Shown here in pieces: positions 18,199 through 27,147 of a DNA stretch of 64,000 nucleotides; the stretch's first letter is position 1, and each line of letters begins with the position of its first letter. The notes beneath the pieces were generated by a model. That model saw only the letters and a list, made by a program, of their open reading frames with translations, made no database searches and was not told where the DNA came from. The translations under genes and the position numbers were made by a program. Source of the stretch: Enterobacteriaceae bacterium (GTDB lineage Bacteria > Pseudomonadota > Gammaproteobacteria > Enterobacterales > Enterobacteriaceae); NCBI GenBank assembly GCA_902363335.1, contig CABIZV010000002.1:62001-126000 (forward strand), written 5' to 3'.

Positions 18199-20694
18199 TT
18201 GAAGATGAAAGTAAGCAAGCTGGCGCTCCTGCTGACCTGGGGTTGTTCACCGATAGCGGCCCATGCCGATCTCTATTTTGATACCAATGCACTGGATCTC
18301 ACCGATGAACAAAAGCAGCAGTTGAATCTACAGTCCTTTAGCGATCCTGAAACGGCATCTGCGGGTACGTGGAATGTTGATGTGCTAATAAATGGCCAGT
18401 CGATTGGTCGGCATAGCATCACCTTTGAGGCGTGCGGTAAAGCGCTATGTGCGCAATATACTCCGACGATGTTGGCACAGTTTGGCATCCGTACTGACCA
18501 GTTTCCTTCGCTTGCTGCCCTGGCATCGGATCATGCCCTGACGAACGTTGCGCAATATATCCCACAGGCAACCAGCGTATTTGATAGCGCAAAGCAGCAG
18601 TTGCAGCTTTCGGTGCCGCAAGCGGCATTAAAGCCGAATATCCGTGGGGATATTGCGCCCGAGCAGTGGGACAACGGGCTACCGATGCTTTTCGCCAGCT
18701 ATAACCTTAACGGCATGGAAGCCCGCTATGATGACGGTAAAGACAGCTCGCAGTATCTCAATCTGCGGAGCGGCGCAAACATGGGGCCGTGGCGGGTCCG
18801 TAATTACAGCTATTACACTCATGATAATCATGGCAGTAACGAGTGGAAAAGTATGCAGTCATGGCTTGAGCGGGACGTTCGCGCACTTCGCTCGCGTCTG
18901 ACCGTAGGACAGAGTGCGACCACGGCGTTGGTGTTTGACAGCTTCAACTTTAGCGGGCTGATGCTGGCTTCTGATGACGGCATGCTGCCCCAAAGCCAGC
19001 AAGGTTTTGCGCCGATAATCAGGGGCATTGCCATGAGTAACGCCCAGGTCGAAGTTCGCCAGAAAGGGAACATTATCTATCAAACCTCGGTCACGCCAGG
19101 CGCTTTTGAAATCACCGATCTGTTTCCGACCTCATCAAGCGGGGATCTGGATGTCATCATCCGCGAAGAAGATGGCAGCGTGAGAACCTTTGTCCAGCCG
19201 TTCTCTTCCGCGCCCACGATGGTGCGTGAAGGACAATTGAAATATGCGGTCAGTAGCGGGAAATATCGCAGTGAAAATAGTGGGGCATACGAACAGAAAT
19301 TTGCCCAAAGCGAAATCGTTTACGGTCTGCTGAACGCCACGACCTTGTACGGCGGGATTGTCGGGGCCGAACATTACGCCGCTGCCGCTATTGGTCTGGG
19401 CCAGGGGCTGGGCGAATGGGGGGCGATCTCCTTTGATTTCACGCATGCCAGAAGCCGATTCGCCAAAGAGGATGACGCTAAGGGGAATTCGCTACAGTTC
19501 CGCTACAGCAAAAACATTACGGCGACCGATACCACCATGACGTTGGCTGGCTACCGATACTCCACTGCCGGGTATTACAGCTTTGAAGAGGCGAGTGAGG
19601 CCTGGCGCGATAGCGGTTCGCGCCAGTACGGTCAGCCTAAACAACGCATGCAGCTTTTGTTAAACCAGAATCTGGGTGAGTGGGGCGGTCTGTCGTTGTC
19701 CGCTTATCAACAAAACTACTGGCGCGGCAACGGGGGCAAAACGCGCTCGATGACGTTTGGCTATAACGTTAACGTCGCGGGAGTCGGCGTGTCTCTTAGC
19801 TATAGCGATAACCAAACCCAGGGGCGCGATGGGCGCGACAAAATTTATTCCATGAATCTATCCGTGCCGCTTAACCGTTGGTTAAGCCCGGGAAATTCGG
19901 CGCTTTTAAGCTATAGCCAGACCAAAGCACAAAATGGTCGCTCCCAGAACCAGGCCACCCTCTCGGGTACGGCGCTAAGTGATAACAACCTGAACTACTT
20001 GCTGTCGCAAACCTACGCGAAAGACGAACAATCCGGCGCGCGCAACGGCAGTGCTGCCAGCCTTCGCTACACCGGTTCGAAGGGCGTTGCCTCTGCGGGA
20101 TATTCGACGGAATACGGAAAAAATCGACGTCTTAACTATGGATTGCAGGGATCGCTTGTGGCGCATCCCTATGGCCTGACGCTTGGACAGGAACTGCCCG
20201 AAGGCGGCGCTAGCGCGCTGGTACATGCCCCGGGAGGCGGGAATCTAAAAGTGAAGAATACCACCGGCGTAACCACCGATAGCTGGGGCAACGCCATTGT
20301 GCCGTGGCTGACCGTGTATCAAGAAAACGTGATTCCCATTGACGCACAGAGTGCGGCTGACGACGTTGAAATTGGCAATACCCTTCAGAAAGTCGTGCCC
20401 AGCCGCGGGGCGCTGGTATTGGCGGAATTTAAACCCGTGCGCGGTAATCGACTCTACGCTCACCTGCGTTGGCAGGGAAAAAATGTGCCCTATGGCGCGG
20501 TGGTGAGTGCTGGAGATAGGCAGACAGGCATCGTCAATGAGCGTGGTGAAGTCTACCTCAGCGGGCTTGAGGACAGTACGACGTTGAGTGTTTCCTGGGG
20601 AAGTCACCAGCGTTGTCAGGCAGTGGTGAATTTCGCCGGGGTTAAAAAAATTAATGGTATTGCCATCATCAATCTGGAATGCAGAGCGAATTAG
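18199..20694 (+). CDS. Fimbrial outer-membrane usher, FimD-like
   Basis: This 831-residue protein is a chaperone-usher pore. It has a signal peptide (LALLLTWGCSPIAAHA), an N-terminal chaperone-binding domain (LYFDTNALDLTDEQKQ), the 24-strand barrel with plug (PIIRGIAMSNAQVEVRQKG; VTPGAFEITDLFP) and C-terminal domains with a paired Cys (RCQAVVNFAG to NLECRAN). TTG 18199 lies 11 bases after AGGA; ATG 18205 is two codons on, and the true start is open. It is slightly shorter than E. coli FimD. It forms one operon with the chaperone (20 bp apart) and adhesin genes. Confidence 0.9.
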   Translation: MKMKVSKLALLLTWGCSPIAAHADLYFDTNALDLTDEQKQQLNLQSFSDPETASAGTWNVDVLINGQSIGRHSITFEACGKALCAQYTPTMLAQFGIRTDQFPSLAALASDHALTNVAQYIPQATSVFDSAKQQLQLSVPQAALKPNIRGDIAPEQWDNGLPMLFASYNLNGMEARYDDGKDSSQYLNLRSGANMGPWRVRNYSYYTHDNHGSNEWKSMQSWLERDVRALRSRLTVGQSATTALVFDSFNFSGLMLASDDGMLPQSQQGFAPIIRGIAMSNAQVEVRQKGNIIYQTSVTPGAFEITDLFPTSSSGDLDVIIREEDGSVRTFVQPFSSAPTMVREGQLKYAVSSGKYRSENSGAYEQKFAQSEIVYGLLNATTLYGGIVGAEHYAAAAIGLGQGLGEWGAISFDFTHARSRFAKEDDAKGNSLQFRYSKNITATDTTMTLAGYRYSTAGYYSFEEASEAWRDSGSRQYGQPKQRMQLLLNQNLGEWGGLSLSAYQQNYWRGNGGKTRSMTFGYNVNVAGVGVSLSYSDNQTQGRDGRDKIYSMNLSVPLNRWLSPGNSALLSYSQTKAQNGRSQNQATLSGTALSDNNLNYLLSQTYAKDEQSGARNGSAASLRYTGSKGVASAGYSTEYGKNRRLNYGLQGSLVAHPYGLTLGQELPEGGASALVHAPGGGNLKVKNTTGVTTDSWGNAIVPWLTVYQENVIPIDAQSAADDVEIGNTLQKVVPSRGALVLAEFKPVRGNRLYAHLRWQGKNVPYGAVVSAGDRQTGIVNERGEVYLSGLEDSTTLSVSWGSHQRCQAVVNFAGVKKINGIAIINLECRAN

Positions 20695-20703
20695 GGAGCA
20701 ATG

Positions 20704-21708
20704 ATGAAATTATCGATCTATTCAGCGGCGCTGACGTTGCTCGTCGCGGCGAGTGGCGCGGCTCAGGCAACCTGCACATTGCAAAACGGCGCGAAGGCGG
20801 GAAGCGTCTCGGTTTCATTTTCGACAGAAACCTTCGATCCCGGCGCAACCAGTGCTTCGCAGCGGCAAACTCGCGCAATAACCAATGCGACGATGGCCTC
20901 TGCGATGGGGATTAGTGGTTCTCAGCGGATCATGACCTGCACCGGCGGGGAAAGCTTTATGATGACGGACAGTTCTTATACCGTCCGTGCCGGTTATTCA
21001 CCGGGTGATACCGGTTATATCGAAACCGGGATCCCAAATCTGTATATGTACATTGTTTATGCTAATGGTACGGCGACCGGGATTCGTTATCCTACCACTG
21101 CGGGCGGAAATTATTCTCGCACAGCCAGCACAATAAATGGAGGGGCCGGGCGATGGACGGACATCGGTAATGCGACGGTATATTTGTATCAGGCGGGAAA
21201 AATATCACAGGGAGGCGTTGTTCCTGCAGGAGTATTAACGCGTTGGCGAACTTCTGATGGCGTCAATATGGTTGATATTATGCTTAATAGTTTTGTCGTA
21301 AATGTCAAAAGCTGCGAGTTGACCAATAAAACACCTTCTGTACCTTTAGGCGAAGTACACGTGTCGCATTTTACCGGCGTGGGTAGCTATGCTGGCAGCA
21401 CCGGTTTTACTCTCGGTATGAATTGTGACTCAAGTATTAAACCGACGGTGACATTTACGGGCACCTCGGTCTCAACGGGGAATATTTTGCCGCTGAATAA
21501 CCCCGACGCCGATACCACGGCTAAAGGCGTTGGCGTTGAACTCCTTTATGGACAAAAGGGCGTCACGTTAGGCGAAGCCCTCTCTTTGGGGACAACCACC
21601 AGCGGGATTAATAATTACAGTTTTACGGCCCGCTATGTGCAAACAGAAAGCAGTATTCAAGCAGGTGTTGCAGAGGCGACGGCGAACTTCACGATTAATT
21701 ATGAGTAA
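20704..21708 (+). CDS. Fimbrial tip adhesin
   Basis: This 334-residue secreted protein is the last gene of the fimbrial operon. It has a signal peptide (MKLSIYSAALTLLVAASGAAQA), an N-terminal domain of ~180 residues with Cys residues in TCTL and MTCTG, and a C-terminal pilin domain (VKSCELTNKTPSVPLGEV...CDSS...ATANFTINYE). This two-domain layout is that of FimH-type adhesins. The receptor is unknown, since the N-terminal domain shows no motif I can assign. ATG 20704 is preferred to 20701 because GGGAG lies five bases upstream. Confidence 0.82.
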   Translation: MKLSIYSAALTLLVAASGAAQATCTLQNGAKAGSVSVSFSTETFDPGATSASQRQTRAITNATMASAMGISGSQRIMTCTGGESFMMTDSSYTVRAGYSPGDTGYIETGIPNLYMYIVYANGTATGIRYPTTAGGNYSRTASTINGGAGRWTDIGNATVYLYQAGKISQGGVVPAGVLTRWRTSDGVNMVDIMLNSFVVNVKSCELTNKTPSVPLGEVHVSHFTGVGSYAGSTGFTLGMNCDSSIKPTVTFTGTSVSTGNILPLNNPDADTTAKGVGVELLYGQKGVTLGEALSLGTTTSGINNYSFTARYVQTESSIQAGVAEATANFTINYE

Positions 21709-21723
21709 TACATATATTGTATG

Positions 21724-22212
21724 CTATAGGAAAAACCGTACTGTCAGAACGAATGTCATCATTAAATTCAGTATAATTAGCACGTAAAGTGTGTGCCGCA
21801 AATTGGGCAAACGCTCCCAGAGAGTCCGCTTTGATTTTATTGTTTCTGAACTATGCGGACTATCTTCTGTTTTTACCGGCTCCACCACAACCTGCGGACA
21901 AAGCTGGAACCCCATTCGTGGAATAGTAATGATAGCCTCTTTATTGATACCAACCTTACTTAGCCTGGTGCGTAGCTGATAAATATGCTGGTGAATCGTA
22001 TTGTGATTTGTCCACTTCCCTCGCTCTCCCCAAATCTGATGGCTAATAAAAGGGTAGTCACATATTTTACCCTGCTGTGCAATGAGTAGTCTTAAACAAT
22101 GACTTGCGGGTTTGCTTAAAGGGATTTTTTGAGTAAAACAGAGTGATGACGATAACATTCCCGCCGCAGTGTCAAAATAAACAAGATTATTTAACAAGTA
22201 TAGACGTTCCAT
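21724..22212 (-). CDS. Membrane-tethered winged-helix regulator (ToxR/CadC-type domain)
   Basis: This 162-residue protein has an N-terminal OmpR/ToxR-like winged helix (residues about 25-105: KPASHCLRLLIAQQG; WTNHNTIHQHIYQLRTRLSK; IPRMGFQL). A polar linker follows and then one membrane span at the very C-terminus (residues about 140-160, LYVLIILNLMMTFVLTVRFF). Unlike CadC or ToxR it has essentially no periplasmic domain. It converges on the adhesin gene with 15 bp between the stops, so it probably belongs to the fimbrial locus and controls it (inference). Family-level call only. Confidence 0.7.
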   Translation of the reverse strand: MERLYLLNNLVYFDTAAGMLSSSLCFTQKIPLSKPASHCLRLLIAQQGKICDYPFISHQIWGERGKWTNHNTIHQHIYQLRTRLSKVGINKEAIITIPRMGFQLCPQVVVEPVKTEDSPHSSETIKSKRTLWERLPNLRHTLYVLIILNLMMTFVLTVRFFL

Positions 22213-22468
22213 GTAAGGCCTTATAGTTACGCCTGCTGATAAGTTATTAAATTATATACAAATTGAATGGGATATCAGGGTGATTTTAACAAATTTACGC
22301 TCCCTATATTCTTATATAGAAAGGGTGCGTATTGATGACAAAAATAAACAACACGTGTCTTGTGCCGTCGGGTTAATCCTCTCCAGAAATGGATTCACCA
22401 CCGGTTTTTTTACCCGTGGCACGCATGGGGTGGTGGCTTTGCCTTATTCGGCAGAGTTCAGGGGAATT
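22213..22468. other. Region upstream of the tethered regulator
   Basis: This spacer includes the promoter side of the minus-strand regulator. A plus-strand open frame from 22280 reads straight into the REP array and has no family resemblance, so I do not call it a gene. It begins AT-rich and turns GC-rich toward the repeats. Confidence 0.4.
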
Positions 22469-22850
22469 GTAGGCCTGATAAGCGTAGCGCCATCAGGCAT
22501 AATCCCGGCACATTGCCGGATGGCGGCGTTGCCTTATCCGGCCTACGCCGTGCGCCATCAGGCATAATCCCTGCACATTGCCGGATGGCGGTGTTGCCTT
22601 ATCCGGCCTACGCCGTGCGCCATCAGGCATAATCCCTGCACATTGCCGGATGGCGGCGTTGCCTTATCCGGCCTACGCCGTGCGCCATCAGGCATAATCC
22701 CTGCACATTGCCGGATGGCGGCGTTGCCTTATCCGGCCTACGACGCGCGTCATCAGGCATAATCCCTGCACATTGCCGGATGGCGGCGTTGCCTTATCCG
22801 GCCTACGCCGTGCGTCATCAGGCATAATCCCCGCACATTGCTGGGCGTTG
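22469..22850. repeat. 65-bp tandem REP (BIME-like) array
   Basis: CATCAGGCAT recurs at 22491, 22556, 22621, 22686, 22751 and 22816, an exact 65-bp period over five full units and a partial sixth. Each unit holds a REP palindrome (GCCGGATGGCGGCGTTGCC then TTATCCGGCCTAC) and a half-REP GCCATCAGGCAT. The units are nearly identical, which suggests recent amplification. The array lies between the regulator and hpaR. Confidence 0.92.
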
Positions 22851-22868
22851 CTTTATTGCACGCCAGGA

Positions 22869-23282
22869 CTATTTATTGAGGGCAATAAATTCATGCAGCA
22901 GTGCCGTCAATTGCTGCATTTTTTCCGGCGTAAAATGCTGCTCAATTTGCTGATAAGCTTCCTCAACCTTCGCCTGCGCGCGCTCGTAGAGCGCGTATCC
23001 CTCTTTGGTTAACGACACATACAGCTTGCGCTGATCATTAACGGGTTTTAACCGTAGCACCAGTCCGTCACGCTCCATGCGGGTCAGAATGCCGGTCAGG
23101 CTGGGACGCAAAATACAGGTGGCGGCGGCGAGATCGTGAAAATCCATCGAAGGGTTATCCACCAGAACGCGAATAATTCGCCACTGCTGCTCCGTCAGGT
23201 TGTGCTGTTTCACAATTGGGCGGAAATAGCTCATTGCCGCTTCACGCGCCTGCATCAGCGCAATGGTCAACGAATCATGCAT
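22869..23282 (-). CDS. hpaR: HPA meta-pathway repressor
   Basis: This 137-residue MarR-family protein represses the 4-hydroxyphenylacetate meta-cleavage operon and is released by pathway acids. It is close to E. coli HpaR (MHDSLTIAL.QAREAAMSYFRPIV; ILRPSLTGILTRMERDGLVL; NDQRKLYVSLTKEG). The start is the second of two ATGs (23282), matching E. coli and better placed after GGGAGG; 23285 is the alternative. It diverges from hpaG across 262 bp holding two similar sites that may be its operators. Confidence 0.93.
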   Translation of the reverse strand: MHDSLTIALMQAREAAMSYFRPIVKQHNLTEQQWRIIRVLVDNPSMDFHDLAAATCILRPSLTGILTRMERDGLVLRLKPVNDQRKLYVSLTKEGYALYERAQAKVEEAYQQIEQHFTPEKMQQLTALLHEFIALNK

Positions 23283-23302
23283 CATGCCTCCCGTAAATTC
23301 TT

Positions 23303-23320
23303 ATCGTTAATATATGAACA
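23303..23320. promoter_or_regulatory. Candidate HpaR operator near hpaR
   Basis: ATCGTTAATATATGAACA lies about 20 bp before the hpaR start. It matches the site at 23501-23518 (ATCGTTAACATGTTAATG) at its first eight bases and most of the rest. Position and similarity suggest autoregulation. Not confirmed against a published operator. Confidence 0.5.
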
Positions 23321-23500
23321 ATATAGCAATGTTGCTTTTAGCAACAGCGCATTTTTAGCGGCATGAGTAGAGTAAATCCTCGTCTTGTTTTTAATGTATT
23401 GATAATTAAGAACTATATTTTAACTGTGTAAATTTTTTGTTAATTAAGTCACAAATAATCTACTTATGTTTGCTAAATGAACAGCTGAAGCATAAAACAG

Positions 23501-23518
23501 ATCGTTAACATGTTAATG
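23501..23518. promoter_or_regulatory. Candidate HpaR operator before hpaG
   Basis: ATCGTTAACATGTTAATG contains the perfect palindrome TTAACATGTTAA (23505-23516) and stands 27 bp before hpaG. Its relation to the hpaR-proximal site makes it the best candidate for repression of the meta operon. Confidence 0.55.
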
Positions 23519-23544
23519 AAAAGGTTTTTGCTAAGGAGCTGTTC

Positions 23545-24822
23545 ATGAAAAGTACTGTTTTCGCCGTGGCGCTCAACCACCGCAGCCAGCTTGAGGCGTG
23601 GCGAGAGGCATTTCGGCAGCCTCCGTACAAGGCGCTGCCTAAAACGGCAGTCTGGTTTATCAAACCGCACAACACCGTGCGCCGCAGCGGTGAACCGATT
23701 CCCTATCCACAGGGGGAAACGGTGCTAAGCGGCGGCACGGTAGCGCTGGTGGTCGGGAAAACGGCGAGTAAGGTACGTGTTGAAGAGGCGGCAGACTATA
23801 TCGCCGGATATGCGCTGGCGAACGAAGTGAGTCTCCCGGAAGACAGCTTTTATCGCCCGGCGATTAAAGCTAAATGCCGCGACGGTTTTTGCCCGCTGGG
23901 TGACGTGGTGGCACGTGAAAACGTCGATAACCTCACCATTATTACCGAAATCAACGGCCGACAGGCAGACCACTGGAATACCGCCGACCTGCAACGCAGC
24001 GCCGCGGAATTACTCTGCGCGTTAAGTGAATTTGCCACCCTGCAACCGGGCGATGCCATTCTTATCGGCACGCCACACTCCCGCGTCACGCTGCAACCAG
24101 GCGATCGCGTCCGCATTCTGGCCGACGGTTTTCCGCCTCTGGAAAACCCGGTGGTGGCGGAAAATGAAGTCGCTACCGTTGCCCATTCGCCTTCCCACCC
24201 CACGCTTTTTGCCCTCGGCCTGAACTACGCCGACCACGCCAGCGAACTGGAATTTAAGCCACCGGAAGAACCTCTGGTGTTCATTAAAGCGCCCAACACG
24301 ATAACCGGCGACGGTCAAACTTCCGTACGTCCGAATAACGTGGAATACATGCACTATGAGGCGGAGCTGGTGGTGGTTATCGGTAAAACCGCGCGTCACG
24401 TTAGCGAAGCCAACGCTATGGACTTTGTGGCGGGTTACACCGTCTGTAACGACTACGCCATTCGGGATTACCTGGAAAACTACTACCGCCCAAACCTGCG
24501 AGTAAAAAGCCGCGATGGGCTCACCCCGATTTCTCCCCACATCGTGCCGAAAGAGTCCATCCCGGACCCGCACAATCTTGCGTTACGCACCTACGTCAAC
24601 GGTGAGCTACGCCAGCAGGGCACGACCGCCGACCTGATCTTCAGCATTCCCTTTTTGATTGCCTACCTCAGCGAATTTATAACGCTCCAGCCGGGCGACA
24701 TGATTGCCACCGGTACGCCAAAAGGGCTGTCCGACGTGGTGCCGGGCGATGAAGTGGTGGTGGAAGTGGAGGGCGTGGGGTGCCTGGTAAATCGGATTGT
24801 CAGTGAGGAAAGTGCGAAATGA
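23545..24822 (+). CDS. hpaG: HPA degradation bifunctional isomerase/decarboxylase
   Basis: This 425-residue enzyme handles two consecutive steps of the homoprotocatechuate meta pathway: decarboxylation of 5-oxopent-3-ene-1,2,5-tricarboxylate and isomerisation of the product. It is an internal duplication of a fumarylacetoacetate-hydrolase fold. The two halves each carry a matching segment (FYRPAIKAKCRDGFCPLGDV and YYRPNLRVKSRDGLTPIS) and a closing IGTPH.R / TGTPKGLSDV motif. ATG 23545 follows AAGGAG. Its stop overlaps hpaE by 4 bp (ATGA), so they are translationally coupled. Confidence 0.93.
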   Translation: MKSTVFAVALNHRSQLEAWREAFRQPPYKALPKTAVWFIKPHNTVRRSGEPIPYPQGETVLSGGTVALVVGKTASKVRVEEAADYIAGYALANEVSLPEDSFYRPAIKAKCRDGFCPLGDVVARENVDNLTIITEINGRQADHWNTADLQRSAAELLCALSEFATLQPGDAILIGTPHSRVTLQPGDRVRILADGFPPLENPVVAENEVATVAHSPSHPTLFALGLNYADHASELEFKPPEEPLVFIKAPNTITGDGQTSVRPNNVEYMHYEAELVVVIGKTARHVSEANAMDFVAGYTVCNDYAIRDYLENYYRPNLRVKSRDGLTPISPHIVPKESIPDPHNLALRTYVNGELRQQGTTADLIFSIPFLIAYLSEFITLQPGDMIATGTPKGLSDVVPGDEVVVEVEGVGCLVNRIVSEESAK

Positions 24823-26285
24823 AAAAGATTAACCATTGGATTAACGGTAAAAACGTCGCGGGCAGCGACTATTTCCACACCACCAACCCGGCAACCGGTG
24901 AGGTGCTGGCGGAAGTGGCATCCGGCGGAGAAGCCGAAGTGAATCAGGCGGTGGCGGCGGCAAAAGAGGCCTTCCCGAAGTGGGCTAACCTTCCGATGAA
25001 AGAGCGCGCGCGCCTGATGCGCCGTCTGGGGGATTTGATTGATCAGAACGTGCCGGAAATTGCGGCGATGGAGACCGCTGATACCGGCCTGCCGATTCAC
25101 CAGACCAAAAACGTGCTGATCCCCCGCGCGTCCCACAACTTCGAGTTCTTTGCCGAAGTGTGCCAGCAGATGAACGGTAAAACCTATCCGGTTGACGACA
25201 AAATGCTCAACTACACCCTGGTGCAGCCGGTTGGCGTATGTGCGCTGGTGTCGCCGTGGAACGTGCCGTTCATGACTGCGACCTGGAAGGTCGCTCCCTG
25301 TCTGGCGCTGGGTAACACCGCGGTGCTGAAGATGTCTGAACTGTCGCCGCTGACCGCCGACCGTCTGGGCGAGCTGGCGCTAGAAGCCGGTATCCCGCCG
25401 GGCGTGCTGAACGTGGTGCAGGGCTACGGTGCCAGCGCCGGTGATGCGCTGGTACGTCACCATGACGTGCGTGCCGTCTCCTTTACCGGCGGCACCGCCA
25501 CCGGGCGCAACATCATGAAAAACGCCGGGCTGAAGAAATATTCGATGGAGCTGGGCGGTAAATCGCCGGTGCTGATTTTTGAAGATGCAGATATTGAACG
25601 TGCGCTGGATGCCGCCTTGTTCACCATCTTCTCGATTAACGGTGAACGCTGCACCGCCGGCTCGCGCATCTTTATCCAGCAGAGTATTTATCCCGAATTC
25701 GTGAAACGCTTCGCCGAGCGCGCGAACCGCCTGCGCGTGGGCGACCCGACCGATCCCAACACCCAGGTGGGCGCGCTGATTAGCCAGTCACATTGGGAAA
25801 AAGTTTCCGGCTATATTCGCCTCGGAATTGAAGAGGGCGCAACCCTGCTGGCGGGCGGCCCGGAGAAACCAGGCGATTTACCTGCCCATTTGAGAAACGG
25901 CAATTTCCTGCGCCCCACGGTGCTGGCGGATGTCGACAACCGTATGCGTGTCGCCCAGGAAGAAATTTTTGGTCCAGTAGCCTGTTTGATTCCGTTCAAA
26001 GACGAAGCGGAAGGGCTGCGTCTGGCCAACGACATTGAGTACGGCCTGGCCTCCTATATCTGGACCCAGGACATCAGCAAGGTGCTGCGCCTGGCGCGTG
26101 GGATTGAGGCTGGCATGGTGTTCGTCAACACCCAGAACGTGCGCGACCTGCGCCAGCCGTTCGGCGGCGTGAAAGCCTCTGGTACCGGACGTGAAGGCGG
26201 TGAATACAGTTTTGAAGTGTTCGCTGAAATGAAGAACGTCTGTATTTCGATGGGCGACCATCCGATCCCGAAATGGGGAGTGTGA
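24819..26285 (+). CDS. hpaE: 5-carboxymethyl-2-hydroxymuconate semialdehyde dehydrogenase
   Basis: This 488-residue NAD-dependent aldehyde dehydrogenase oxidises CHMS, the ring-cleavage product of homoprotocatechuate. It shows the ALDH signatures SPWNVPFM, the catalytic Glu in MELGGKSPVL and the catalytic Cys in NGERCTAGSRIF. Length equals that of E. coli HpaE. It overlaps hpaG by 4 bp and hpaD starts one base after its stop, so it lies inside the tight hpaGED block. Confidence 0.95.
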   Translation: MKKINHWINGKNVAGSDYFHTTNPATGEVLAEVASGGEAEVNQAVAAAKEAFPKWANLPMKERARLMRRLGDLIDQNVPEIAAMETADTGLPIHQTKNVLIPRASHNFEFFAEVCQQMNGKTYPVDDKMLNYTLVQPVGVCALVSPWNVPFMTATWKVAPCLALGNTAVLKMSELSPLTADRLGELALEAGIPPGVLNVVQGYGASAGDALVRHHDVRAVSFTGGTATGRNIMKNAGLKKYSMELGGKSPVLIFEDADIERALDAALFTIFSINGERCTAGSRIFIQQSIYPEFVKRFAERANRLRVGDPTDPNTQVGALISQSHWEKVSGYIRLGIEEGATLLAGGPEKPGDLPAHLRNGNFLRPTVLADVDNRMRVAQEEIFGPVACLIPFKDEAEGLRLANDIEYGLASYIWTQDISKVLRLARGIEAGMVFVNTQNVRDLRQPFGGVKASGTGREGGEYSFEVFAEMKNVCISMGDHPIPKWGV

Positions 26286-26286
26286 A

Positions 26287-27138
26287 ATGGGTAAGTTAGC
26301 GTTAGCAGCAAAAATCACGCATGTACCTTCAATGTATCTCTCAGAAATTCCTGGGAAAAACTTTGGCTGCCGCCAGGCGGCGATTGATGGACATATCGAA
26401 ATCGGTAAACGCTGCCGCGAGCTGGGCGTCGACACCATTATCGTCTTTGACACCCACTGGCTGGTGAACAGCGCCTATCACATCAACTGTGCGGACAGCT
26501 TCAAGGGCATTTATACCAGCAACGAACTGCCGCACTTTATCCGCGACATGACCTATGACTATGACGGCAACCCGGAGCTGGGGAATTTAATTGCCGATGA
26601 AGCGGTAAAGCTCGGCGTGCGCGCCAAAGCGCATAACATTCCCAGCCTGAAGCTGGAGTACGGCACGCTGGTGCCGATGCGTTACATGAACAGCGACAAG
26701 CATTTTAAAGTGGTGTCAATTTCCGCTTTCTGCACGGTGCATGATTTTGCCGACAGCCGCCGGTTAGGTGAGGCCATTTTAAAAGCCATTGCGCAGTACG
26801 ACGGCACCGTTGCCGTGTTCGCCAGCGGTTCGCTGTCGCACCGCTTTATCGACGACCAGCGGGCGGAAGAGGGGATGAACAGCTACACCCGCGAGTTTGA
26901 TCATCAGATGGATGAGCGGGTGGTCAAATTGTGGCGTGAAGGCAAGTTTAAGGAGTTTTGCACCATGCTGCCGGAGTACGCCGACTACTGCTACGGCGAA
27001 GGCAATATGCATGACACCGTCATGCTACTGGGCATGCTGGGCTGGGATAAATACGACGGCAAGGTGGAGTTTGTCACCGACCTGTTCGCCAGTTCCGGTA
27101 CCGGGCAGGTGAATGCCGTTTTCCCACTGCCAGCCTGA
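26287..27138 (+). CDS. hpaD: Homoprotocatechuate 2,3-dioxygenase
   Basis: This 283-residue enzyme opens the ring of 3,4-dihydroxyphenylacetate by extradiol cleavage. It belongs to the LigB-type class, with an N-terminal metal His in ITHVPSMYLSE, a second in VFDTHWLV and the conserved ASGSLSHRFID segment. Length and sequence fit E. coli HpaD (HpcB). One base separates it from hpaE and 9 bp from hpaF. Confidence 0.94.
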   Translation: MGKLALAAKITHVPSMYLSEIPGKNFGCRQAAIDGHIEIGKRCRELGVDTIIVFDTHWLVNSAYHINCADSFKGIYTSNELPHFIRDMTYDYDGNPELGNLIADEAVKLGVRAKAHNIPSLKLEYGTLVPMRYMNSDKHFKVVSISAFCTVHDFADSRRLGEAILKAIAQYDGTVAVFASGSLSHRFIDDQRAEEGMNSYTREFDHQMDERVVKLWREGKFKEFCTMLPEYADYCYGEGNMHDTVMLLGMLGWDKYDGKVEFVTDLFASSGTGQVNAVFPLPA

Positions 27139-27147
27139 GGAAAAACC

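Noticed and set aside
16192..21708. Type 1 fimbriae proper (fim operon)
   Set aside because: There are no fimBE recombinases, invertible repeat, or fimI/F/G genes; it is a four-gene pilin-chaperone-usher-adhesin operon of its own kind.
22280..22632. Plus-strand frames reading into the REP array
   Set aside because: The downstream halves translate REP sequence, and no start has a good ribosome site or resemblance to known proteins.
22469..22850. CRISPR array
   Set aside because: The 65-bp units are identical throughout with no unique spacers and match REP sequences, so this is not CRISPR.
23545..24822. Two separate hpaG genes joined by error
   Set aside because: The fused two-domain form is normal for enteric HpaG; there is no frameshift or internal stop.
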